Below are positions 17,379 to 24,289 of a DNA stretch of 41,044 nt, piece by piece. The DNA lies in NCBI GenBank assembly GCA_022769545.1, contig JALEJS010000007.1:1-41044 (forward strand), in the 5' to 3' direction. The stretch's first letter is position 1. The number at the start of each line of letters is the position of its first letter. The notes below the pieces were generated by a model. It ran no database searches. It was not told the origin of the DNA and saw only the letters and a program-made list of their open reading frames with translations. A program made the translations under genes and the position numbers. Source of the DNA: Blautia sp. (GTDB lineage Bacteria > Bacillota > Clostridia > Lachnospirales > Lachnospiraceae).

Positions 17379-18245
17379 CTACCATAATTCCCTGGCAATC
17401 TTCATTCCCGACGGCGTAGCGGCAAGTCCTCCTTCTCCGGTTTCCCGCAGTCTGGCAGGAAGTGATTCTCCCACTTCTTTCATGGCATCAATCACCTCAT
17501 CCGGAGGAATCCTGGTCCGGATTCCTGCAATTGCCAGATCCGAACTGGTCACCGCATTCACCGCACCGATCACATTCCGTTTGACACAGGGAACCTCAAC
17601 CAGACCGGCTACCGGATCACATACCAGTCCCAGAAGATTTGACAGGGCCATACTGCAGCTGTGCGCCACCGCCTCTGCGGAGCCTCCTCTGAGATACGTC
17701 AGTCCGGCTGCTGCCATCGCAGAAGCGGAACCGATCTCCGCCTGACATCCTCCCGCAGCGCCTGCCAGAAAAGCTCTGGCCGCGATCACTTCCCCAATCC
17801 CGGCACAGACGTACAGCCCCCGGATCATATCCTCCTCATCCACATGATACATTTCCTCATAGGCACAGAAAACTGCAGGGATCACGCCGCAGGAGCCTGC
17901 TGTGGGAGCTGCAACAATCCGCTTCATGCAGGCATTGGACTCTGCCATTTTCAGGGCTTTTTCCATCACATTCCCGAGGAAGCCTCCGCTGACGGTCTTC
18001 CCCTGCGCCACTGCCTGGTGCATTTTCTGTCCGTCGCCTCCCACCAGGCCGCTTCTGGACATCTGCGCCGGATCGTAAGTCCGGTATGCTTCCTTCATCG
18101 TATGATAAATGCATCTCATTTTATTCAAAGATTCTTCTTCTGTAAGTCTGGAATCCTCCAGATCATCCTCCAGAAGCAGTCTCCAGAGCGGCATTGCCTT
18201 CTCCTCCGCTTCTGCAATCATATCCGCAATTGCCTGATATGCCAT
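17379..18245 (-). CDS. sdaAA: L-serine ammonia-lyase, iron-sulfur-dependent, alpha subunit (288 aa)
   Basis: Catalytic subunit of the two-subunit serine dehydratase, which converts L-serine to pyruvate and ammonia with a 4Fe-4S cluster. Family features: SGLVGGDGQKMH, APTAGSCGVIPAVF, the Cys in ACAGIGEVIAA-type text, GGCQAEIGSASAMAA and LVCDPVAGLVEVPCVKRN (cysteines in the last three blocks are cluster ligands in homologues). Its length matches the alpha chain of B. subtilis-type enzymes. It begins immediately after the stop of the beta subunit gene with no gap. It supplies pyruvate for fermentation. Confidence 0.93.
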   Translation of the reverse strand: MAYQAIADMIAEAEEKAMPLWRLLLEDDLEDSRLTEEESLNKMRCIYHTMKEAYRTYDPAQMSRSGLVGGDGQKMHQAVAQGKTVSGGFLGNVMEKALKMAESNACMKRIVAAPTAGSCGVIPAVFCAYEEMYHVDEEDMIRGLYVCAGIGEVIAARAFLAGAAGGCQAEIGSASAMAAAGLTYLRGGSAEAVAHSCSMALSNLLGLVCDPVAGLVEVPCVKRNVIGAVNAVTSSDLAIAGIRTRIPPDEVIDAMKEVGESLPARLRETGEGGLAATPSGMKIARELW

Positions 18246-19004
18246 TTACCATTCCTCCTTCTGCTCTGCCCAGGCAAAGACAGCAGCCCGCTTTTCCCGG
18301 TATCGCGCAGCCATCTCCTCTGTATGCCGGCTCACTTTCATTCCTTCCCTGCATAAATAAATAACTCTGCCAATCCCGTCCCAGCTCCGAATGATTTCAA
18401 TAATTTCCTCCGGTATGGCATCGTCACATTCTATGATCATAATTGCCGTACCTTTTTTTCTTTTATCCTTATAGAGATTCAGATTTGCGATATTGATGTC
18501 CAGTTCTCCCAGAAGATCCGCAACCTTCATAACCATTCCTGGTTTATCCTGATTCCTGGCAATCAGCGTGGGATACTCTCCCGTAAAGTTTGTCTCGATA
18601 TCATCAATCCTGCTGATCTTAATACTTCCTCCGCCAATCGAAGAGCCGACCACCGTCCGCACCTTTCCTTCCGTACCGGTAACCGTGATTTCCACGGTAT
18701 TGGGATGTGCTCCTTTCAGCATGGCTTCCTCGAACCGGAATTTCATGCCACGTTCTTCTGCAATTTCAAAGCTGTGCGGAATTCTCTCGTCGTCTTCCTT
18801 CATTCCAAGCAGACCGGCCACCAGCGCCCGGTCCGTTCCATGCCCTTTCCCGGTTGCCAAAAAGGAACCATAAAGGCCAATCACTGCCTCTTTTATTTCC
18901 TGCCCCAACAGCTTTCTGGTCACATACCCCAACCGCACAGCTCCAGCTGTATGAGAACTGGAAGGGCCTACCATAATCGGCCCGATAATATCAAAAAGAC
19001 TCAT
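18246..19004 (-). CDS. sdaAB: L-serine ammonia-lyase, iron-sulfur-dependent, beta subunit (252 aa)
   Basis: N-terminal serine dehydratase beta domain (IIGPIMVGPSSSHTAGAVRLG) followed by an ACT domain (DKPGMVMKVADLLGELDINI) that binds amino acid regulators in homologues. ATG 19004 is preferred over 19022 because MSLFDIIGP is the standard family start. It is about 25-30 residues longer than typical beta subunits, with a charged tail at the C-terminus (RYREKRAAVFAW). It is transcribed before sdaAA as one unit, divergent from the tRNA pair to its right. Confidence 0.93.
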   Translation of the reverse strand: MSLFDIIGPIMVGPSSSHTAGAVRLGYVTRKLLGQEIKEAVIGLYGSFLATGKGHGTDRALVAGLLGMKEDDERIPHSFEIAEERGMKFRFEEAMLKGAHPNTVEITVTGTEGKVRTVVGSSIGGGSIKISRIDDIETNFTGEYPTLIARNQDKPGMVMKVADLLGELDINIANLNLYKDKRKKGTAIMIIECDDAIPEEIIEIIRSWDGIGRVIYLCREGMKVSRHTEEMAARYREKRAAVFAWAEQKEEW

Positions 19005-19170
19005 CCCCGTCCCCCCTGTCATAGCATCTGATAGTCTGATCGCTTTTATTCGCTTAGCTTACCATATCCTGCCCACTGATTTCAAGGCTTCGACGTTTTC
19101 TTGTTCATATTCGTCACTCCGTTCACAGTCACTTTTTCTTCTCTCCCTTCCACATTTCCTGTTTATACTC

Positions 19171-19198
19171 TTGAAATTCTGTTTCGAAGTGCTATAAT
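19171..19198 (+). promoter_or_regulatory. Promoter of the tRNA-Gly/tRNA-Val pair
   Basis: TTGAAA at 19171-19176 is followed after 16 bases by a perfect TATAAT at 19193-19198. The tRNA begins eight bases later, which suits a vegetative promoter with transcription beginning at or just before the tRNA. Confidence 0.7.
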
Positions 19199-19205
19199 AA
19201 TCACA

Positions 19206-19276
19206 TGCAGATATTGTTCATCGGTAGAACGCCAGCTTCCCAAGCTGGAAAGGCGGGTTCGACTCCCGTTATCTGC
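19206..19276 (+). tRNA. tRNA-Gly (anticodon CCC)
   Basis: Full cloverleaf: acceptor GCAGATA pairs with TATCTGC, D-stem GTTC/GAAC, anticodon stem CCAGC/GCTGG around the loop TTCCCAA, then a T-arm with GTTCGA. The anticodon CCC reads GGG. The CCA end is not encoded. Confidence 0.92.
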
Positions 19277-19285
19277 TTATCCTTA

Positions 19286-19360
19286 TGGAAGCATAGCTCA
19301 GCCGGGATGAGCGTTCGCCTCACACGCGAAAGGTCAGGAGTTCGAGCCTCCTTGCTTCCA
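19286..19360 (+). tRNA. tRNA-Val (anticodon CAC)
   Basis: Acceptor GGAAGCA pairs with TGCTTCC, discriminator A. D-stem GCTC/GAGC. Anticodon stem TTCGC/GCGAA around CTCACAC gives anticodon CAC (codon GUG). It is only nine bases after tRNA-Gly and is followed by a T-run. Confidence 0.9.
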
Positions 19361-19493
19361 TTTTTTTGCGCTTTTTTCCGTTTCGATTTCTTTGCCGGAT
19401 ACGAACTCTCCGCTTTCATAACGAAAAAAATATCTCAATGTACATAAAAATTCTTCTTTCTGCACATCCTGTTTTCGAAAGGATGGTGTATCA

Positions 19494-19658
19494 ATGATGT
19501 CAAACAAGCCAATCCTACCAACCCCACCCAGAGAAATTTACGATGATGACAATATTCCGGAAATAGATCTTCCGCAGGATTCCTGGATCACAGAGCCTCT
19601 TCCGGAATCCTCCAGACCACGCAAAGACGGCCCCGGAGGTGATGGAAGTGATCGATAA
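19494..19658 (+). CDS. Small acidic hypothetical protein (54 aa)
   Basis: The ORF starts at ATG 19494 (a second ATG follows at once) with AAGGATGG upstream and ends at TAA 19656-19658. The product is hydrophilic and rich in P, D and E (IYDDDNIPEIDLPQ, ITEPLPESSRP), with a glycine and charge-rich tail. No membrane segment, cysteine or recognised domain is present. The stop codon overlaps the start region of the next small gene in another frame, which suggests that the two are translated together. I do not recognise the family. Intrinsic disorder is likely. Confidence 0.55.
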   Translation: MMSNKPILPTPPREIYDDDNIPEIDLPQDSWITEPLPESSRPRKDGPGGDGSDR

Positions 19659-19824
19659 TCAGGAGCTTCCCATCGGTTTTACCATGGAACTTGCACAGCA
19701 CTCAGATGTGCTGAACCGTTTTTCCGGATTATCGGAAGCTGAACAGAAATCTGTGATCGATCAGGCACGCCTTGTTCAGTCACGGGAAGAAATGCGGCAG
19801 TTTGTGGAATCGATGTTCCGGTAA
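19648..19824 (+). CDS. Small hypothetical protein (58 aa)
   Basis: The start is taken as GTG 19648, eight bases after GGAGG at 19635-19639; an in-frame ATG at 19642 is too close to that site. The protein, with LPIGFTMELAQHSDVLNRF, LSEAEQKSVIDQARLVQ and REEMRQFVESM, looks like a compact three-helix bundle. I have an impression of similar short clostridial proteins of unknown function but cannot name one. It overlaps the end of the upstream small gene by 11 bases and is followed by a structured region that may end the transcript. Confidence 0.6.
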   Translation: MIDNQELPIGFTMELAQHSDVLNRFSGLSEAEQKSVIDQARLVQSREEMRQFVESMFR

Positions 19825-19860
19825 TATGTATTTTCACCAAAAAAGGAGTGCCATAAAGGG

Positions 19861-19940
19861 GCTGTCAGGAAACAGACAGTTCTAAACAGGGCGAGGAAAG
19901 GCTCGGATGAGCCGTACCTTGCCCATACTTGTTTTATAAA
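19861..19940 (+). terminator. Complex stem-loop region downstream of the small genes
   Basis: GGGCGAGG at 19889-19896 pairs with CCTTGCCC (19917-19924). Inside it GGCTC pairs with GAGCC around GGAT. Just upstream CTGTC and GACAG form another hairpin at 19861-19879. A T-rich stretch follows. It may be a terminator or part of a structured RNA. Confidence 0.45.
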
Positions 19941-19949
19941 AAAGAAAAA

Positions 19950-19987
19950 ACAGGTTTCATGACTCATTTAAGAATCAAAAAACCTGT
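19950..19987 (-). terminator. Terminator of the GH31 gene
   Basis: ACAGGTTT at 19950-19957 pairs with AAACCTGT at 19980-19987. On the minus strand the stem is followed by a T-rich run (19939-19949). It lies about 27 bases past the GH31 stop codon. T-rich sequence on the plus side could make it work both ways. Confidence 0.6.
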
Positions 19988-20013
19988 CTTTCTTTTATGC
20001 TCTTATCCTGTTT

Positions 20014-22005
20014 TCAGTTCCGTAAGGTACGAAGATTTGCCGGATTTTCGTAATCTTTATGAATTCCGTCATCTTCATACAATACGTATTCTGCTCCTTC
20101 GTATCCCAGCATTTCCAAATTCTTTGTATCCAGCGCTGCCACACTTTGAGCCGCCTGTGCAAGAGGGATCGTTTTTCCTTTGCGGATGAAGAGCGGCACT
20201 TCATTTAATGCCACCTCTACGTAATGATGTCCTGCATCCAAAACTTCTTCGCAGATAGTTCCATCCGGCATAAACTTCACAAACTTCATCTCTTCCGGCA
20301 AATATACATAACGTCCCAGAGCATTCTGAGTGTATACCGGCGCAATCATAATTTCATTTCCTATCATCAGCTGATCTTCTACCTGTGCAGCAAAAGAATC
20401 TTCCGGATATACAAATGCTAACGGCTTGAAATACATATCATCAGAAATAGCGGCCTTCATGTATTCACTGTACAAATACGGAATCAATCGATAACGTACC
20501 TGAACCACATGAGCAAAATCCTCCGGATTCTCAAACTGATAACACTCCTGTCTTCTTGTTCCCATAGCGGAATGGTTTCTAAACAGAGGTGTAAAAACAC
20601 CAAGTGCGGTCCATCTCAGCACAAGATCTCTTGTAGTATCTGCACCAAAGCCGCCAACATCGGCACCTGCGTATAAGAATCCACACATGTTCAAAGACGG
20701 CATCATTTTCAGTTCCAAAAGGATATGAGACCACCAGGATTTATTATCCCCTGTCCAGATCCCGCCATAACGGTGCATACCAATATAAGAAGAACGGGAG
20801 AACATTAAAATACGTTTATCTGGCTCAATTCGTTCAAACGCTTCCCCTGCGGCTCTTGTCATATTATATCCAAACAAGTTGTGCACTTTATCATGACGAA
20901 TACGTCCTGCTTCTGTCTGATGATAAAAAGATGCATAGTCTTTGGGGCTGTCTGCCACTTTCAGCATGGCATCCTTCAGCTCAAAAAAGTCCATACGCTC
21001 TTCGCCCATTTCCAGGTATTTTTTCATCAGTTCCTTTAACTGTGCCATTCCCTCTCTGGAATAGAAAATTGCCGGCTCATTCATATCATTCCAAAATCCT
21101 TCTATTCCCTGATCAATCAGGAATTTGTAATGATCACCAAACCATTTTCTTGCTTCTGGATTTAAAACATCCGGAAAATGCGTGTATCCCGGCCATACAG
21201 CCGCCGTAAAATCACTGCCGTCTTCACACTGACAAAAATAGCGATTTTTTACGCCCTCTTCATATACATCATAATCTTTTTCGACTTTTACTCCTGCATC
21301 AATAATCGGAACCAGACGGACATGCTGATCTTTCATTTCCTGCACAAATCCTGAAAAATCAGAAAAGTTTTCTTTATGCAATGTAAAGTCTTTGAAAGAA
21401 TCCATATAATCAATATCCATATAGATCATATCAAGAGGAATATTGTATTTGCGGTGTTCTTCTGCAACTTTACGAAAATCATCTTTTGTGCGGTATCCCC
21501 AGCGACTCTGTCCAAAACCAAAAGCAAATTTAGGAGGAATATAACTCTTTCCGATAATTTTACGGAACTGTTTTACAATATCGTATGGTGTATCTCCTTC
21601 AATCACATACAGATAAAGATTCGCTTCTTCACACGATACAGTCATTGTATCCATGCGTGTATAGCCGATATCAAAAGTTAATTTTGCCGGATAGTCCACA
21701 AAAATTCCAAAGTTTTTCTCTCCCGCTACAACAATAAAATTATGAGCCGCATAAAGAGCACGCTTATCTTCTGTATGATTCGGTTCATCTGCACAACTGC
21801 TCACATAACAGTATCCTCTTTTGTTAATTCCACGGCTTGCTTCACCAAGTCCATATACCACATCCTTCGGGAAAAGGGTATATGTAAATAAAAAACCATC
21901 CTTTGTATCAACTTCTCCCAAGGCTGGTTTTTCCTCTGCACATTCTACATTTGCGATCACCGCATCTGTTTCAAATGGTTTTCCATATACATATTTCTTT
22001 ATCAT
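20014..22005 (-). CDS. GH31 family glycosidase, alpha-glucosidase/alpha-xylosidase type (663 aa)
   Basis: Retaining exo-glycosidase with a (beta/alpha)8 barrel. The catalytic nucleophile is Asp 307 in FWNDMNEPA and the likely acid/base is Asp 420 in GGIWTGDNKSWW. Other landmarks are MIYMDIDYM at about 193-201 and the N-terminal beta-sandwich (residues 1-150). The open frame starts at 22050, but ATG 22005 has AGGAGA eight bases upstream and gives a normal N-terminus. No signal peptide is present, so it acts inside the cell on imported oligosaccharides. It is divergent from an AraC regulator. The family contains alpha-glucosidases, isomaltases and alpha-xylosidases; the exact specificity is not settled by what I can see. 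Confidence 0.9.
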   Translation of the reverse strand: MIKKYVYGKPFETDAVIANVECAEEKPALGEVDTKDGFLFTYTLFPKDVVYGLGEASRGINKRGYCYVSSCADEPNHTEDKRALYAAHNFIVVAGEKNFGIFVDYPAKLTFDIGYTRMDTMTVSCEEANLYLYVIEGDTPYDIVKQFRKIIGKSYIPPKFAFGFGQSRWGYRTKDDFRKVAEEHRKYNIPLDMIYMDIDYMDSFKDFTLHKENFSDFSGFVQEMKDQHVRLVPIIDAGVKVEKDYDVYEEGVKNRYFCQCEDGSDFTAAVWPGYTHFPDVLNPEARKWFGDHYKFLIDQGIEGFWNDMNEPAIFYSREGMAQLKELMKKYLEMGEERMDFFELKDAMLKVADSPKDYASFYHQTEAGRIRHDKVHNLFGYNMTRAAGEAFERIEPDKRILMFSRSSYIGMHRYGGIWTGDNKSWWSHILLELKMMPSLNMCGFLYAGADVGGFGADTTRDLVLRWTALGVFTPLFRNHSAMGTRRQECYQFENPEDFAHVVQVRYRLIPYLYSEYMKAAISDDMYFKPLAFVYPEDSFAAQVEDQLMIGNEIMIAPVYTQNALGRYVYLPEEMKFVKFMPDGTICEEVLDAGHHYVEVALNEVPLFIRKGKTIPLAQAAQSVAALDTKNLEMLGYEGAEYVLYEDDGIHKDYENPANLRTLRN

Positions 22006-22072
22006 AGTATACTCTCCTGTTTTAAGTTTTTCTTTCACACATATTTTCAAGTACGATTATAAATACTTTTTC

Positions 22073-22101
22073 TTGCAAATGCTTGCATTATTCTCTATAA
22101 T
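22073..22101 (+). promoter_or_regulatory. Promoter of the AraC gene with overlapping palindrome
   Basis: TTGCAA at 22073-22078, a 17-base spacer, then TATAAT at 22096-22101. The -35 box and part of the spacer lie in a palindrome TGCAA-ATGC-TTGCA (22074-22087). This resembles a CcpA cre site with one or two mismatches or an AraC-family operator. On the minus strand a TATAAT at 22056-22061 may serve the GH31 gene, without a strong -35. Confidence 0.65.
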
Positions 22102-22138
22102 TAATAACACAATATTGACATTTCTCAGGAGGTGCCAT

Positions 22139-23035
22139 ATGTATCCAGATCTCGCGCTAAAAGAAAAAGTGACTCACGGAACTCCCCGCAATCCCATTCA
22201 TGCCCTGCACCTCTCTGCAGGAGAAGGAACACCGTTTCCGGATCATTTCTTTGTAAAACGTCATTGGCACAATTATATAGAAATTATCTTTATCCAGAAA
22301 GGATCTTACCTCTTTGAGATCAATCTGGAGAACCATTATTTATCCCAGGGAGACATTTGCATATTAAACAGTGAAGAATTACATCAGATTACCGGATTGG
22401 AGCCAGATACCTCTCATGCGGTAGTTTTGTTTGACCCCAGAATTATAGATTTTTCTTATAAAGACGAATGGGAACAGATGTATATATCCCCTTTTTTAGA
22501 ACAGACTCTTCTCTTGCAAAATGTTATTCGATCCAATGATCCGGGATATCCCAATACTTCCGTGCTTGTCAGAAAGCTTCTGGAAGAATCCCTGGAACAA
22601 CGCTCCGGGTGGTATATCCGGTCGAAACTTCTGCTCCTGGAACTGTTCTCCCACATGTGTGAACAGCAAATGCTCCTCCATACAACAGAAGTTCTCTCAC
22701 CTGCTGATACAAAAAAGATCGAGCGATATAAATCCGTTATTTCTTATATTGAAGCCCATTATTCCACCCCGGTCTCTTTAGAGCAGATGGCAGACACTAT
22801 TCCCTGTAACAGTCAGTACCTCTGTCGCTTTTTTAAAGAAATTTCCGGAATAAGCCCTATCCAATATCTCATCAATTACCGGATAGACCAGGCATGTGCA
22901 CAACTTCTTACAAGCTCAAAATCCATTACAGAAATCGCTTTAGACTGTGGATTTGAAAATATCAGCTATTTTATACGCAAATTTAAGGAAATCAAGGGAT
23001 CTACACCAAAAGAATATCGAAACATGTATAACTGA
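22139..23035 (+). CDS. AraC-family transcriptional regulator with cupin domain (298 aa)
   Basis: The N-terminal half (to about 180) is a cupin-like sugar-binding domain: HWHNYIEIIFIQKGSY, DICILNSEELHQITG. The C-terminal 100 residues are a double helix-turn-helix AraC DNA-binding domain: VSLEQMADTIPCNSQYLCRFFKEISGISPIQYL and ALDCGFENISYFIRKFKEIKGSTPKEYRN. ATG 22139 is chosen because AGGAGG lies six bases upstream; the longer frame from 21821 overlaps the divergent glycosidase and is an artefact. It probably controls the neighbouring GH31 gene in response to its substrate sugar and possibly represses its own promoter, which overlaps a palindrome. Confidence 0.9.
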   Translation: MYPDLALKEKVTHGTPRNPIHALHLSAGEGTPFPDHFFVKRHWHNYIEIIFIQKGSYLFEINLENHYLSQGDICILNSEELHQITGLEPDTSHAVVLFDPRIIDFSYKDEWEQMYISPFLEQTLLLQNVIRSNDPGYPNTSVLVRKLLEESLEQRSGWYIRSKLLLLELFSHMCEQQMLLHTTEVLSPADTKKIERYKSVISYIEAHYSTPVSLEQMADTIPCNSQYLCRFFKEISGISPIQYLINYRIDQACAQLLTSSKSITEIALDCGFENISYFIRKFKEIKGSTPKEYRNMYN

Positions 23036-23080
23036 CACACCAGAAATCATCGTTGTGTTCATCTGAATTCCTTGCCTTCT

Positions 23081-23107
23081 GCGGACTCATGAGTCCGCTT
23101 TTTCTTT
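23081..23107 (+). terminator. Rho-independent terminator of the AraC gene
   Basis: GCGGACTC pairs with GAGTCCGC (23081-23098, two-base loop when fully paired), followed by TTTTTCTTT. It lies about 45 bases after the AraC stop codon. Confidence 0.8.
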
Positions 23108-23203
23108 CCGCCCCAACTATAGCAGATTATTTTTAACCTCCCTGTAATTTTATCGGATTATCCCTTCTCAGGCATCCGGACCAAGCAGTCCATATACAAA
23201 ACA

Positions 23204-24289
23204 TTATGTATGATTCCCGGCAGAAACATGAAAATATATTTCTTCCACTTCACTCTTATCTGCCAGAAACGCATCTACCACATCCGGGTCAAAGTCCTCT
23301 CCCCGTCCTTCCAGAATAATCCGGTAACATTCGTCAAGCGGCATCGCGTCTCTGTAACAGCGTTTCGCTGATATCGCATCAAATACATCCGCCACCGCCA
23401 TAATGCGTGAACACAGAGGAATATCCGTTCCGCCAAGTCCATCCGGATACCCTTTTCCGTTCCATTTTTCATGATGATACATTGCAACGTCATATGCCAT
23501 GGACTCATATCCTTCATCAAATAAATGTCCAAATGTATCTTTGACAATTTTCCCGCCAATGGCCGGATGCTTCTTGATCATCTCAAATTCTTCCCCTGTC
23601 AGTCTCCCGGGTTTCTGTATAATGGCATCCGGGATACCAATCTTACCAATATCGTGCATGGGAGCGGCTTTGTTCAAATTGTTCAGGTAATCCTGATTGA
23701 TTATATTTTTGTACGTTTTGTTCCTGCTCATGTTTTTTGCAATCAATCGCGCATATTCCGAAGAACGCCTGATATGACCGCCCGTATTGTCATCTTTATT
23801 CTCGATCAGTGTTGCAAATCCCATGACCATTTCACTATGATAGTATTCCAGTCCATGAATCGCCGGATTTTCCATATTCAGGTAGATGCTGACAAGAATC
23901 AGTGCAATGGCTATGCACGATACCAGTGATTCCGGAAAAACGATCTGTATCGTAAGGATGATCACAATAAATACCAATGTTGTAGCCAATCCGATCATTT
24001 TCCGGCTTAGTATTCTTCTTCGATTAACCACAATAAATACCACTGTGAAAAATATATGCACTGCAACACTGATAAAGCACACATACACTGCAGCACCCAT
24101 CGAATAATTCGTGTATTTTCCCTCAATAAACTGGATATTTGGAAGAAACAGTACCGTCATGCAAATGGATATCGCACCCGGCAGGATACCGGCAGTCCTT
24201 AGCCATCTCTTTTTTGGGATCCCCACAGTGACAGATACCCAGTACCAGAACAGCAGCGCAATGCTGAATGCCCTTATGTACCATTTCAA
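23204..24289 (-). CDS. Membrane HD-GYP domain protein, c-di-GMP phosphodiesterase (361 aa)
   Basis: The N-terminal 140 residues form about four or five membrane helices and the C-terminal 210 residues an HD-GYP domain, which degrades cyclic di-GMP. Catalytic and metal residues are present: His-Asp at about 212-213 in MHDIGKIGIPD, HH at about 272-273, and the GYP signature at about 280-282 in WNGKGYPDGL. The first residue is a TTG at 24289 with no good ribosome site. It stands directly after the TAG of the hybrid kinase and in the same frame, so it may be the remnant of a longer sensor or be made by read-through. The N-terminus seems shorter than in related membrane sensors. It shares a transcript with the kinase and binding protein, under a c-di-GMP riboswitch. 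Confidence 0.82.
   Translation of the reverse strand: MKWYIRAFSIALLFWYWVSVTVGIPKKRWLRTAGILPGAISICMTVLFLPNIQFIEGKYTNYSMGAAVYVCFISVAVHIFFTVVFIVVNRRRILSRKMIGLATTLVFIVIILTIQIVFPESLVSCIAIALILVSIYLNMENPAIHGLEYYHSEMVMGFATLIENKDDNTGGHIRRSSEYARLIAKNMSRNKTYKNIINQDYLNNLNKAAPMHDIGKIGIPDAIIQKPGRLTGEEFEMIKKHPAIGGKIVKDTFGHLFDEGYESMAYDVAMYHHEKWNGKGYPDGLGGTDIPLCSRIMAVADVFDAISAKRCYRDAMPLDECYRIILEGRGEDFDPDVVDAFLADKSEVEEIYFHVSAGNHT

Noticed and set aside
19201..19447. Open frames across the tRNA pair on both strands
   Set aside because: They are incidental translations of the tRNA genes.
21821..22138. N-terminal extension of the AraC regulator frame
   Set aside because: It overlaps the divergent GH31 gene and its promoter; ATG 22139 has a strong ribosome site.
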